Assembly: GCA_021324885.1 (NCBI GenBank) | Contig: JAJPIF010000028.1 | Location: forward strand, 355,574-419,573 | Direction: 5' to 3' | From: Pseudomonadota bacterium | GTDB taxonomy: Bacteria > Desulfobacterota > Binatia > Binatales > Binataceae | Length of the DNA: 64,000 nt | Part shown: piece after piece, positions 18,106 through 27,372 of the stretch | Position numbering within the stretch: position 1 is the stretch's first letter | How the letters are laid out: each line of letters opens with the position of its first letter | The notes under the pieces: generated by a model | The model's input: the letters and a program-made list of their open reading frames with translations, nothing else | Told to the model about the DNA's origin: nothing | Database searches by the model: none | Translations under genes and position numbers: made by a program

Positions 18106-18405
18106 TCCATCACGCCGGTAAACACACGGGTCGCATGCTACGCGAGTTCCGAGCCCTTCAAGCTAATCGGATTCGCCCTAAGTCGCTAGTATCTACGTCG
18201 GTCTTACTTCTTCAAGCTTTATTAATCGATACAAGGCTAATCTTCAAAAAGTCCGAGTACAAGTCTTTTCTTGCTTTTGTGAACCGCAAATTTCGCGGAA
18301 ATTGTTAATTCTTGAGGTTTTATTATCCGAAGGAGGACGTGCGCTGGTCTTGCGGCGGAGGCCGGCAACTTCCCAGTTGCCCGGATTGCGAAAGTAAGGG
18401 ACCTG
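18106..18405. other. AT-rich intergenic region upstream of the S53 peptidase
   Basis: About 300 bases without a convincing gene. The central part (about 18190-18330) is clearly richer in A and T than the surroundings and should hold the promoter of the minus-strand peptidase gene. No single -35/-10 pair stands out. An imperfect palindrome centred on AAATTT lies near 18292. Confidence 0.4.
18364..18381. terminator. Hairpin downstream of the PA14 membrane protein gene
   Basis: GGCAACT and AGTTGCC form a 7-base stem with a TCCC loop, 25 bases beyond the stop of the minus-strand gene starting at 21300. There is no strong T-run, so terminator function is tentative. Confidence 0.35.
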
Positions 18406-21300
18406 CTAACCCTGGGCCTTCTGGATAAGTTCCTGAATTGGGTGATGGGCTCCGACGTGCTGCGGAATCAGGTAGCGCGACGGCACCACTTCCTCGCGCA
18501 TTCCCGGCGGCTTCCACATCAGGCGAATCGACGAACCGCCCCAGATGTTCCTTTCGCCGACCTCGATCGTGTGCTTGCCAGCGGCAAGATGGACCATCCC
18601 GCTGTCGAACTGCTTGGTGACCTCACCCGGGTCAGCGATGACGTCGTGCCCGTCGATCTTGAGCCATCCGGAATCATCCACCGCAATCGAGAATTGGTAG
18701 ATGCCGGAGACCGGCGCGATCAGGTCGCCGGTCCATACTGCATAGGAGGGATAGGGCAGCGAGCCAAGCGCGACGATGCTGTCGAAATCGACGTTGCGGT
18801 CAACCCGTTCGATATGGGGTGGAAAATGGCTGTTGCGCGTGCCCTCATAATATCGCCCCAACAGACCATGGGCCTGATTAAGGTTGGGCTGCAGAAAGAG
18901 CGCTCCGAAAATCGGCGGTGATACCAGGGCCACAATCGCCAGGGCGGCGAAAGCTGTCATGCGCCGACGCGTACGGGCGCCAATCGAGTATTCCAGGGAG
19001 TTGAGGAGCTTCCATGCCCCCGCGATCCACAGCGCGGCCAGGGGCAATAACTGCAGCGCGCCGGGCAGTCCAGCCAGCTTGCCGAGATTGAAGGCCACCG
19101 AATCTCCCGCAATGGGTCCGCCGCCATAGTAGGCGCCCTTGTTGTAGCCCAAATCGCCGCGCAGATAGGCGGGCCACAAAAAGTCCGGAATCGGGTTGTC
19201 GTATTCGTAGGGGAGATGTGGCTCGATCGCCGTCGCCATCAGCATCATGAACACCGAGGCCAGCGCCAGGAAGGCTATAATCGGATCGAGGCGGCGGGGC
19301 AGGAACGCCATCGCCAGCACCATGAAGGGAACTGCCGACACGATATGGCGTGGACCGGTAGCCGTGCCGCCGCCCCAGTAAATAATCGATTCGCCGTAAG
19401 AGCCATTGAACAGGATGAACCCAACAATCGCGTATGCGATTACGATCAGTTCAGCGCGATAACTGCAGCGCCGCCAGAAGAAATACAATCCCGGAAACGC
19501 CAGCAGCAGCACCGGGTTGCAGTAATACAAGCCGCGCTGGGCGCCGAACAGCACGTCCCATAAAACCGAAAACCGCGGATAGGTGACGCCGGCAAAGCCA
19601 ATGGATTGCTCGGGAAAGCGCGACGCGTTAGCCGCGCCCATGTAGGCTTCGTAGCTCAAAAAAAAGGGGTTGCCGAAGGCCAGCCAGTTGTAGCAGGCGA
19701 GGATAATCGCGCAGACGCCCGCGCCCAAAGCGAAAGGAGCGATCTGGCGCCAGTCGCGCAGCTTCCAAATCGCATAAATGCCCACGCCGGCGGCCAGTAC
19801 AAACGTCGGGTAATCGCACAGCACCGACCATCCAGCCAGCAAGCCGGCAAACAGGTTGCGATAAGCGTTGTCGCCTGGGGCCTGAAACACCAGCAGATAA
19901 AACGACGCCAGCACGCATAAGGCCGCGATCGGCTCTCCCGTGAACTCGGTCGCGTACGGAAACATGATCGTCCCGAAAGCCAGGATCAGCGCCAAAACCA
20001 CGGATCGTGCGTTGCCGGCGCCCAGGCGCAGCGCGAAGCGATATAGCAGTACGGTCAGGACCGCGGAAAGCAGGCTGACTGAAAACACCGTCGTCAGATG
20101 CGTTGCCAGCGCCCAGAACCAGTCACCTTCCCGCACGAAGAGTCGCAAAATCGAAGTGACGAAAAGCCACGGAACCAGGCCGGTGAACGCTCCGCCCGGG
20201 GCTTTGTTGGAAAAGATGTGCGAACGCAGTTCGACAATGTCCGCGGTGTTGTAGCCGCAGTATCCGTCGATCCACAGAGTGCCGCGCTCCAGAATGGAGC
20301 GCACCAGGTCAAAACGCGATCCGGTGCTGTGATCGGCCGCCTGGTAAAAATAGGCGAACGTCAGAAGGGTCACCACGAACAGGATAAGCTCGATACGCTG
20401 ACGGGTGGCCTCGGGCGGCAATGGCGTGGCGGAGCCGGCCGGCGGCATCTGCCGCAACTGGATCCAGACTTTGCGCGCCCAGCGCTGGCCGAACCGGCGC
20501 CAATAAAAAAGGCCGGCCAGAACCAACAGCGCCAAAGCCAAAGGCAGCGCGACGTTGGCGCCTCCCGACCCGGCCGGCGGTGTGCCACCGTTGCGGATCA
20601 CTTCAAGGTCATAGCGCGGAGTGTCGTTGTCGGGCGGCTCCTTTACCTTTTCGCCCTTGAAGTCGCGGCAAGCCATCTTGCCCGTGTTCAGGCTGGCGAA
20701 GCCGCCCAGCCGGCAATCCAGCACGATGTCGGCGCCCTTATCGCCTGCTTTGAGATAGAAGCCGACCCTGGTCCAGTTCGTGGTGCCGTGCAGCTGCTGC
20801 GAAATAATCCCGTCTTCCATCAGGCCGATGGACGCGCCGGTATTGTTGGCGCCCACATCCTCGCTGCGCAGCTCGGCGCTGAAGTAGTACCATCCCGGAC
20901 CGATGTGCAGGTTCTGAATCCATCGCGCGTCGTTGCCCTTGACGCTGGAAATATCCAGTTCGCCGCCAGCAGGAGTATGAACCCATTGGTAGGTGGAGAC
21001 ATCGGGAGTGGAAATCCATCCTTCGCTGGTCCATCCGTCAGGCGCGGCGCCCTTACCTTGGGTGAGGTCGGGATTGGCGATGATGTTGGTGTCAGCGTGA
21101 GCGGCAGCGACGAAAATCAGGCACAGGCAGCAAAAGAGGAAAATAGCGGTGATGAATGCGCCAGCGCACCTGCGGATTCCCAATCTTTCCACCGAATCCA
21201 ACTGGCCGGTTGCGGCACTGCCGCCCTCACCCACCCTGAGCGAAACCGCCATTTGCGCAACCGCCCGCAAATCCGCAGCCGTCGTGATCCTTAACTTCAT
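18406..21300 (-). CDS. GT39-like multi-pass membrane protein with N-terminal sugar-binding-like and C-terminal PA14 domains
   Basis: A 964-residue protein with three parts. After a hydrophobic signal-like segment (about 46-68) comes a beta-rich exported domain (about 70-215: NPDLTQG, PDGW, NLHIGPGWYYFSAELRSED). A membrane block with many hydrophobic helices follows (about 250-800) and holds RSHIFSNKAPGGAFTGL, a pattern of uncharacterised dolichyl-phosphate-mannosyltransferase-like proteins. The C-terminal 150 residues (from about 812) form a PA14 domain (GLLGRYYEG, VWTGDLIAPVSGIYQFSI, DDSGWLKIDG). PA14 usually binds carbohydrate. Likely role: a surface glycan transferase or polymerase; substrate unknown. 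It is divergent from another GT39-like gene at 21527. Confidence 0.8.
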   Translation of the reverse strand: MKLRITTAADLRAVAQMAVSLRVGEGGSAATGQLDSVERLGIRRCAGAFITAIFLFCCLCLIFVAAAHADTNIIANPDLTQGKGAAPDGWTSEGWISTPDVSTYQWVHTPAGGELDISSVKGNDARWIQNLHIGPGWYYFSAELRSEDVGANNTGASIGLMEDGIISQQLHGTTNWTRVGFYLKAGDKGADIVLDCRLGGFASLNTGKMACRDFKGEKVKEPPDNDTPRYDLEVIRNGGTPPAGSGGANVALPLALALLVLAGLFYWRRFGQRWARKVWIQLRQMPPAGSATPLPPEATRQRIELILFVVTLLTFAYFYQAADHSTGSRFDLVRSILERGTLWIDGYCGYNTADIVELRSHIFSNKAPGGAFTGLVPWLFVTSILRLFVREGDWFWALATHLTTVFSVSLLSAVLTVLLYRFALRLGAGNARSVVLALILAFGTIMFPYATEFTGEPIAALCVLASFYLLVFQAPGDNAYRNLFAGLLAGWSVLCDYPTFVLAAGVGIYAIWKLRDWRQIAPFALGAGVCAIILACYNWLAFGNPFFLSYEAYMGAANASRFPEQSIGFAGVTYPRFSVLWDVLFGAQRGLYYCNPVLLLAFPGLYFFWRRCSYRAELIVIAYAIVGFILFNGSYGESIIYWGGGTATGPRHIVSAVPFMVLAMAFLPRRLDPIIAFLALASVFMMLMATAIEPHLPYEYDNPIPDFLWPAYLRGDLGYNKGAYYGGGPIAGDSVAFNLGKLAGLPGALQLLPLAALWIAGAWKLLNSLEYSIGARTRRRMTAFAALAIVALVSPPIFGALFLQPNLNQAHGLLGRYYEGTRNSHFPPHIERVDRNVDFDSIVALGSLPYPSYAVWTGDLIAPVSGIYQFSIAVDDSGWLKIDGHDVIADPGEVTKQFDSGMVHLAAGKHTIEVGERNIWGGSSIRLMWKPPGMREEVVPSRYLIPQHVGAHHPIQELIQKAQG

Positions 21301-21526
21301 CGTCGCAATGCGCTGCCGTCCTGACGGCGCCCAAATTGTAACGATCCTGCTCTGGGATGCAAAGGTACGCCGCTTTGAATCGCAATCAGGCCATTTCCAA
21401 CCTCGGCTTCCTGTGGGCGTCTGTCATTCGCGGCGATCTTTGGTAACCTCGGAGCTGCGGCAGAAATCGGCGCAGCCCAAAAGCGGCAGGAGTTGTTCGG
21501 GTGTTGATCGGAATTTGTTCCAACAG

Positions 21527-23179
21527 ATGGCGGTGATTGGCGAAAACTCGGCGGCGCGCGCGATAATCGTGGACCATCCAGCCGCCAAGGCAAGTATCCT
21601 GCGCGATGCGCCGGCCGCGGCTAGCCGGTTGGTAATCGTACTTGCGCTTATGTTGGTTGCGGGATGGCTGCGCTTTAGCGCCACCAGCTTCGGTCTGCCT
21701 GACCATTTCCGCCCCGACGAAGAATACATGGTCTCGCGCGCACTGGGCTTCGAGGCCGACTGGAATCCGCATTTTGCGCTTTATCCGGCGGCCCAGATGT
21801 ACGTTCAGCATGCGGCGCTGAAGTATTACGCGCGCCTGATCGGATATGAAAATTTCCGCGCCGCATATGCGGGCGACGCTCAAGCCCTGGCCTACCTGGT
21901 AGCACGGCGCGTGTCGGCCAGCTTTGGCGTGGCGGCCGTGCCGGCGATTTACTTCGCGGGTGCGCCGGCGTTCGGACCGGGCGCGGCTATCGCGGCAGCC
22001 GCGATCATGACCTTTGCCACCCTGCCCGTGCGCGAGTCCAAGTACGCGACCACCGACGCTCCAACCCTGTTCTGGCTGACGATGGCGCTGGCGATGGTGC
22101 TGCGGGTCGCGCGCCGCGGCCGATCGCTTGATTACGTCGGCGCGGGATTGTTCTCCGGTCTGGCCATTGCCACCAAGTATCCGGCGGGCGTCGTGCTGTT
22201 CGCAATCGTAACGGCGCATTTCGGAGTCTGCCGCCGCCAACGCGCCCCGTGGTGGTATTACGTCGCCGACCCGGGGATTTTTCTGGCGCTCGGAATGGCC
22301 GCAGTGGTGACCTTCTGCGCCACCCCTTACGTCTTCCTGGATTGGCGCCAGACCGTGGTCGATTACACTTACCAGCGCGGCTTTGTGCTCTACGGAGTAG
22401 GCAACCGCCTGGCCGATTACGGCTGGTCATGGCTGTTGTACCACGCAATGCCCGACACTTTGGGCGTGGCTTTGCAGGCCTTGGTGCTCGCGGCGATGGT
22501 GTGGGCATTGATCCGGCCGCGGCCCGGCACATTGTCACTGTTGACGTTTCTGGCTGTCGCCCTTATTGGCCTGACCCGCAGCCACTACGTATTCTACCGC
22601 TACCTGATGGTCCCGTTGCCGGCGATGGTCCTGCTGGTGGGGCTCATGATCTCAGACCTGGCGCAAATCGCATCGCGGTGCATCGGCCAAACTCGGGCAG
22701 TCGGACTTGCGGCCGCCGGAACTGCGCTTGTGCTGGCGCCCTGCTTGGTGCGCGATCTGCAACTCAATCATCTGTTGCGGCAGACTGACACGCGCACCAT
22801 CGCCCGCGAATGGATCGAGGCGCATATCCCGCCCGGAGGAGCGATCGCCGCGACCGACAACACCACTCCTTATGGCAAGCCGCAGTTATACACGGTCAGA
22901 GTGGTGCCGATGGCAAGCCCGCAACTGCTCAAGCAGCAAGGCGTCGAGTATGTAATGTCGGATTCGATGCCGCCGCTGCAATACTACTCGCGTGGACCGA
23001 CTCCGCTGGAGCAGGAATGGCTCGATTCACAGGCAACGCTGGTGTTGGACCTCGATCCGCTCCGGCCAGGCGCGCCGATGCCGGTCTTCGATGCCGCCGA
23101 CGCCTTTTACGCGCCATTGCGCAACATCACCAGTATGACCCGCCCCGGTCCGAGAATCAGAATCTGGAAGTTGAAATGA
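21527..23179 (+). CDS. GT39-like membrane glycosyltransferase
   Basis: A 550-residue multi-pass protein. Seen: a first membrane helix (about 30-45), then FRPDEEYMVSRAL, the acidic loop that in this family carries the catalytic Asp or Glu residues, then about ten further hydrophobic helices and a C-terminal soluble domain. The frame is open from 21149, but the upstream part overlaps the opposite gene's start and lacks hydrophobic segments, so the ATG at 21527 is preferred. It probably moves a sugar from a polyprenyl-phosphate donor. The 226-base gap to the divergent gene at 21300 must hold promoters for both; no clear boxes are visible. Confidence 0.82.
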   Translation: MAVIGENSAARAIIVDHPAAKASILRDAPAAASRLVIVLALMLVAGWLRFSATSFGLPDHFRPDEEYMVSRALGFEADWNPHFALYPAAQMYVQHAALKYYARLIGYENFRAAYAGDAQALAYLVARRVSASFGVAAVPAIYFAGAPAFGPGAAIAAAAIMTFATLPVRESKYATTDAPTLFWLTMALAMVLRVARRGRSLDYVGAGLFSGLAIATKYPAGVVLFAIVTAHFGVCRRQRAPWWYYVADPGIFLALGMAAVVTFCATPYVFLDWRQTVVDYTYQRGFVLYGVGNRLADYGWSWLLYHAMPDTLGVALQALVLAAMVWALIRPRPGTLSLLTFLAVALIGLTRSHYVFYRYLMVPLPAMVLLVGLMISDLAQIASRCIGQTRAVGLAAAGTALVLAPCLVRDLQLNHLLRQTDTRTIAREWIEAHIPPGGAIAATDNTTPYGKPQLYTVRVVPMASPQLLKQQGVEYVMSDSMPPLQYYSRGPTPLEQEWLDSQATLVLDLDPLRPGAPMPVFDAADAFYAPLRNITSMTRPGPRIRIWKLK

Positions 23180-23207
23180 ACGTTCAATCAACTGACGACT
23201 CACCACA

Positions 23208-24497
23208 CTAGGAGTTGACGGACGGAACAATTGGGGCAGCGGTAAGAGTTCGCGCGATCGCGACCTGGTCGTGGCCGGGTGCGGGATAGATGATCAGGGC
23301 GATGAGGGCGGCGGCGGCGAACATGGCGCCGCACAGCGAGAACGGCAGCCAGTAACTTCCCGTCAGATCGAAAATCAGTCCCGTCACGATTGGCCCCAGC
23401 GCCGACGCCACCGTGGCGATGAACCCGATGATCCCCATCAGCGTCGCGAACCGACGCATCCCCAGGCATTCGCCCATCAGCATCGGAACCGTCGTGACCG
23501 TGGTCCCCGTCGCCGACCCGTAGCCGATCACAAACAAGACTGTCGCGGCCGCGCCGAAGGCGGGACTGCGCGCCGCCGCCAACAGGTCAACCAGGCTCAG
23601 GCACAGCACCGTCATGCCGAAGGCCAGCACCTTGCGCGGGCCGATCCGATCGGCCATCGCGCCCAGGATGATCGTGCCGATCGTGACGAACAGCGACTTG
23701 GCGCCGAAGATAAAGGCTGCGCGCTGCGGACTGTAGCCGACGCCGATGAAGTACGGCACCAGGTGGTAATAGACGCCCTGATAGGCCACCGTGAAGAAGA
23801 CCTGCACGCCAGCCAGCATCCAGAACGGCAGCACCGACAGAGCGGCGCCGAGTTCGAGTCCCGCCGTTTGCTCCGGCGTTTGCGGGCCGGTCTGCGCTGA
23901 CTGCTCTCCGGGCGGGCGGGTGCGTACCATGATCAGGATTGCTGGCAGCGCGATCGCGAAAATCGGCGCGCCCAGACAAAGCATCGCGATGCGCCATCCA
24001 TAGACGATGATCACGTGCGCGATTGCCGGCGGCATCACGGTCGCGCCGACGGCGCTGCCGCAGATCGCGATTCCGATTGCCAGGCCGCGGCGCTGCTTGA
24101 ACCAGTTGGCGGCTACGATCGTGCCGGGCACCAGCGTGGAACTGCCCACGCCCGCACCGATCAGCGCGAACGCCGCGAATAACGCTGCCAGAGAATTACT
24201 GCGGCTGGCCAGTAGATAACCGGCCGCCGCGGCGCCTGCGCCCAGCCCCATCGGCAGCTGCGCCGGCACCCATTCCAATATCCATCCCGCGGCTGGGGCG
24301 GTGACGCCAGAGCAAAAAATATAGGCGGTGGCCAGGCGCGAAACCTGCTCGTGGTTCCATCCGAACTGCTTGATCAGTGGGTTAAAGAAGACGCCGATCG
24401 TGCTGATGGTCGCGCCGATGGTGAAAAACATCACGACCCACAGCGCCCCAATTACCGACCATCCCTGACGTTCGCTCCTGCTCATCACGAACTCCAA
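23208..24497 (-). CDS. MFS transporter, monocarboxylate/oxalate-formate type
   Basis: A 429-residue, 12-helix major facilitator. Seen: the TIGVFFNPLIKQFGWNHEQVS loop after helix 1 and RRGLAIGIAICGSAVGATV in helix 4-5, both typical of the monocarboxylate porter/oxalate-formate antiporter group, and a central cytoplasmic loop (RTRPPGEQSAQTGPQTPEQ). The likely substrate is a small organic anion. An in-frame ATG four codons downstream (MSRSERQGW) is an equally good start. Single gene, convergent with the GT39 gene at 23179. Confidence 0.88.
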   Translation of the reverse strand: MEFVMSRSERQGWSVIGALWVVMFFTIGATISTIGVFFNPLIKQFGWNHEQVSRLATAYIFCSGVTAPAAGWILEWVPAQLPMGLGAGAAAAGYLLASRSNSLAALFAAFALIGAGVGSSTLVPGTIVAANWFKQRRGLAIGIAICGSAVGATVMPPAIAHVIIVYGWRIAMLCLGAPIFAIALPAILIMVRTRPPGEQSAQTGPQTPEQTAGLELGAALSVLPFWMLAGVQVFFTVAYQGVYYHLVPYFIGVGYSPQRAAFIFGAKSLFVTIGTIILGAMADRIGPRKVLAFGMTVLCLSLVDLLAAARSPAFGAAATVLFVIGYGSATGTTVTTVPMLMGECLGMRRFATLMGIIGFIATVASALGPIVTGLIFDLTGSYWLPFSLCGAMFAAAALIALIIYPAPGHDQVAIARTLTAAPIVPSVNS

Positions 24498-24608
24498 GGG
24501 CTGCAGCGGGAGTTTTGTTGCTCAAGCCGCACTCGCCGCGTAATCCCCGTTGCTGGCGGAGTTCGACGGATGTGACCACAGCGCTGGCGGCCTGTCAAAT
24601 GTTTTTGT

Positions 24609-24620
24609 GGCAATATTGCC
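24609..24620. promoter_or_regulatory. 12-base perfect palindrome
   Basis: GGCAATATTGCC lies in the 296-base gap between the divergent MFS gene (24497) and the repeat protein gene (24794). A TATTAT sequence about 30 bases to the right could be a -10 box for the plus-strand gene. It is a plausible operator for either gene. The remainder of the gap holds nothing I recognise. Confidence 0.3.
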
Positions 24621-24793
24621 GTGATCTGTGGTTGGAACTAAAAGGAGCAGGTATTATGCTCGGCAGTGCGGGTTTGTAGCGCTTTAAACGCTGTCAAATA
24701 CGCGTTGCGACACGAAGGGAGATTTGTGGAACGTCTGCAAGCTCTGACCGCGATCTTGCAAACAACCCTGACTTCGACATCGAGGAGGTAACC

Positions 24794-25435
24794 ATGACTA
24801 ACAGGAAATCCTGGCTTACGGTGATCGTGGCTTTGATCGGCGGACTGATTGGTGGTGCGGCCGCCACTATCCTTGGGGCAAGCAACGCTTTTGCGCTGCG
24901 TCACGGTCATCATGCGAGAACGGTCGAGGCGGAAAAATTCGTGCTGCTCGGACCCAATGGTGATCAAAGAGGCGTGATGCGGGTGAGCGACAAGGGCACT
25001 GCAGCCCTCTATTTCGTCGACGCGGATGGTAAAGAAAGAGCCGAGTTCAGGGTTGCGGCTGACGGGCGCTCCTCGGTCGGATTTTATGACAACACGGGCC
25101 GCCGGCGTGTGATCGTCGGCGAGGGCGTTGGTGCGGGAGATCAATCCGGGATAGGGGTTTTCTCCGCTGACGGCGCCCAGATCGCCAGTTTGTCCTCTTT
25201 GAACGAAGGGCAGGTCAGCCTGACTTTGTATGACAGCAAAACGGGCCTGGCTCGTGCCGGATTGGCGCTCGGACCAGGGGGTGCTCCGGCTCTGGTCTTA
25301 TTCGACCAGAACGGCAAGGATCGCGCCGAATTGCATCTGGACAAGAATGGGAATCCGGGGCTGGCTTTGGCTGACGCATCGGGGAAGACCATCGCGGGGC
25401 TGCCGATGGAGTCGGCTCCGGCCGCGGCTCAGTAA
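24794..25435 (+). CDS. Membrane-anchored strand-repeat protein, function unknown
   Basis: A 213-residue product, not assigned to a named family. An N-terminal membrane anchor (about 8-35, glycine-rich) is followed by five or six repeats of roughly 25-30 residues with the pattern L-x-L-[FY]-D-x-x-G-K-x-R-A-x-[LF] (LYFVDADGKERAEF, VGFYDNTGRRRVIV, LVLFDQNGKDRAELHL, LALADASGKTIAGL). The regular alternation suggests a beta-solenoid or layered beta structure outside the membrane. The start is well supported by GAGGAGGT 7 bases upstream. The lipoprotein gene 70 bases downstream may be co-transcribed. Confidence 0.8.
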   Translation: MTNRKSWLTVIVALIGGLIGGAAATILGASNAFALRHGHHARTVEAEKFVLLGPNGDQRGVMRVSDKGTAALYFVDADGKERAEFRVAADGRSSVGFYDNTGRRRVIVGEGVGAGDQSGIGVFSADGAQIASLSSLNEGQVSLTLYDSKTGLARAGLALGPGGAPALVLFDQNGKDRAELHLDKNGNPGLALADASGKTIAGLPMESAPAAAQ

Positions 25436-25505
25436 GGCTAGCGGGGATAATTCGTAGGATTGTATGCCGTTAGACCATGAGGGTTTCGTTACTCGGGAGG
25501 ATTAC

Positions 25506-25859
25506 ATGATCAGATCGTGGAAGGGTATCGCAATGGGCCTGCTCTGCCTTGCTGTGTTGGCGGGAGCGCTCGGATGTAGCGGGCAGCCGCTCTCGACACG
25601 TGAAAAGGGCACCCTGATTGGCGGCGGGCTTGGCGCCGCCACCGGCGCCATAATCGGCGCGGCGGTGGGCGCGCCTGGCGCGGGCGCCGCCATCGGCGGC
25701 GCGCTGGGCGGCGTCGGCGGTTTTGCCGTGGGAAATGCGATGCAGAACCAGGAAGCGCAGCAGGCGCAGACGCAGTCGCAAATCGACCAGCAGCAGCGTG
25801 AAATCGAACGCCAGCGGCGCGAGATTCAGTCCCTGCAGTCGCAGCAGGAAACCGAGTAA
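25506..25859 (+). CDS. Glycine-zipper lipoprotein
   Basis: A 117-residue envelope lipoprotein. Seen: a signal peptide ending in a lipobox LAGALGC followed by SGQ; a glycine-zipper segment (about 35-80: GGGLGAATGAIIGAAVG, GAAIGGALGGVGGFAVG) of the kind found in OmpA-like and YMGG/SlyB proteins; and a Gln/Arg/Glu-rich coiled tail (about 82-117). The ATG at 25506 is chosen because the signal peptide begins there and GGGAGG lies just upstream. The zipper probably lies in or against the outer membrane. Confidence 0.85.
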   Translation: MIRSWKGIAMGLLCLAVLAGALGCSGQPLSTREKGTLIGGGLGAATGAIIGAAVGAPGAGAAIGGALGGVGGFAVGNAMQNQEAQQAQTQSQIDQQQREIERQRREIQSLQSQQETE

Positions 25860-25985
25860 GTTGATGATAGCGGCAGGCTATGCCATCACTGCGTCGTAGC
25901 CGCGCTGGAACTTGCACAGTCCAGGGTCAAATTCTCTCTTTTCCGGAGAAGGACTGTTGATATTCGGCAGAGCTTGCGCTTGCGT

Positions 25986-26016
25986 GGGGCAGGTGTCCGT
26001 CGGGCATCCCTGCCCC
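25986..26016. other. Stem-loop in the gap before alaC
   Basis: GGGGCAGG and CCTGCCCC make an 8-base perfect stem around a 15-base loop, 127 bases after the lipoprotein stop and 120 before alaC. There is no T-run. It could end the lipoprotein transcript or structure the alaC leader. Confidence 0.35.
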
Positions 26017-26136
26017 GCCTCTTTCGCGGGCATGCTCCAGTGATGGTCGTATGCTAATTTCTCCTCTCTAATAGGATGACGGTTTGCTGAGAGGGCCGCG
26101 TCAAGCGGTGTTGGAGGGGCAAGCCAAACGACGAGT

Positions 26137-27345
26137 ATGGACTTTCCGCGAATCAAGCGCCTGCCGCCTTACGTTTTCAATGTAATCGGAGAGCTGTGCC
26201 AGACCGCGCGCCGCCAGGGCGAGGACGTCATCGACTTCGGCATGGGCAACCCGGACGGGGCGACACCGCCGCACATCGTGAACAAGCTGGTCGAGGCCTC
26301 AGCCAAAACCGCCAACCATCGCTATTCCGTCTCCCGCGGCATCTTTAAACTGCGTTTGGCGATTACCGACTGGTACAAGCGCCGCTTCGGCGTCGAACTG
26401 GATCCGGACTCTGAAGCAATCGTGACCATCGGGTCCAAGGAAGGAATCGCGCATCTGACGCTCGCGATCCTTGATCATGGCGACGTCGTATTGGCGCCGA
26501 CGCCGACCTACCCGATTCATCAGTACGCGTGCGTAATCGCCGGAGCCGAGGTGCATGGCGTGCCGATGCGCCAGGGCAGCGACTTCTTCGAAGAGATGCT
26601 GGCGGTGGTTAAGCGATGCTGGCCGCGGCCCAAGTTCATCATCATGAACTTTCCCCACAATCCCACCACCGCGGTCGTGGATCTGAAGTTCATGAAAAAG
26701 GTGGTCGAATTCGCCCGCGACAATGAAATAATGGTCGCGCACGACTTTGCCTATGCCGATTTGTGTTTTGACGGCTACCAGGCGCCATCGTTCATGCAGG
26801 TGCCGGGCGCCAAGGAAGTCGGCGTCGAGTTCTACACCTTATCCAAGAGCTACAATATGCCGGGGTGGCGCGTTGGCTTCGCGGTGGGTAACCGCCAGAT
26901 GATCGGGGCGCTTGCGCGGCTCAAGTCGTACTTTGATTACGGCATGTTCACCCCCGTTCAGGTTGCCGCGATTGCCGCTCTCAACGGACCCCAGGATTGC
27001 GTGGCTGAAATCAACGAGGTCTATCGGCGACGGCGCGACGTGCTGGTCGAAGGATTGGCGCGATGCGGCTGGGAGGTGGCCAGACCGCGCGCCACGATGT
27101 TTGTGTGGGCGCCGATTCCCGAACCGTTTCGCGCAATGGGTTCGCTCGAATTCGCCAAGTTCCTGCTGGCCGAAGCCAAAGTCGCCGTTTCACCCGGGAT
27201 CGGCTTCGGCGCCGACGGCGACGGCTTTGTGCGCTTCGGATTGATTGAGAATGAGCATCGGATACGCCAGGCGCTGCGCGGAATTCGCCATGCGATGCAC
27301 AACAGTCCGGCGTCCCGCGTCAAAGCGGTAGGCGCGCTGCGCTAA
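26137..27345 (+). CDS. alaC: Alanine transaminase, AlaC type
   Basis: PLP-dependent class I aminotransferase of 402 residues that matches the AlaC (YfdZ) pattern along its length: [39 protein letters not shown], and the PLP lysine in [15 protein letters not shown]. The known E. coli AlaC makes alanine from pyruvate and glutamate. It precedes hom by 27 bases and heads an alaC-hom-thrC-apgM series, so its local role could also involve aspartate-family amino acids. Confidence 0.9.
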   Translation: MDFPRIKRLPPYVFNVIGELCQTARRQGEDVIDFGMGNPDGATPPHIVNKLVEASAKTANHRYSVSRGIFKLRLAITDWYKRRFGVELDPDSEAIVTIGSKEGIAHLTLAILDHGDVVLAPTPTYPIHQYACVIAGAEVHGVPMRQGSDFFEEMLAVVKRCWPRPKFIIMNFPHNPTTAVVDLKFMKKVVEFARDNEIMVAHDFAYADLCFDGYQAPSFMQVPGAKEVGVEFYTLSKSYNMPGWRVGFAVGNRQMIGALARLKSYFDYGMFTPVQVAAIAALNGPQDCVAEINEVYRRRRDVLVEGLARCGWEVARPRATMFVWAPIPEPFRAMGSLEFAKFLLAEAKVAVSPGIGFGADGDGFVRFGLIENEHRIRQALRGIRHAMHNSPASRVKAVGALR

Positions 27346-27372
27346 GCCGCCGATGAGCCTGCGAGCATCCTG

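Noticed and set aside
20098..21294. A 398-codon open frame on the plus strand
   Set aside because: Antisense to the GT39/PA14 gene; no family pattern, Arg/Gln/His-rich.
26050..26110. CTGAGAGGG near 26090, resembling part of a thiamine riboswitch
   Set aside because: Only the short CTGAGA is present; the second conserved half and the paired stems of the thiamine element are absent, and the gene downstream is a transaminase.
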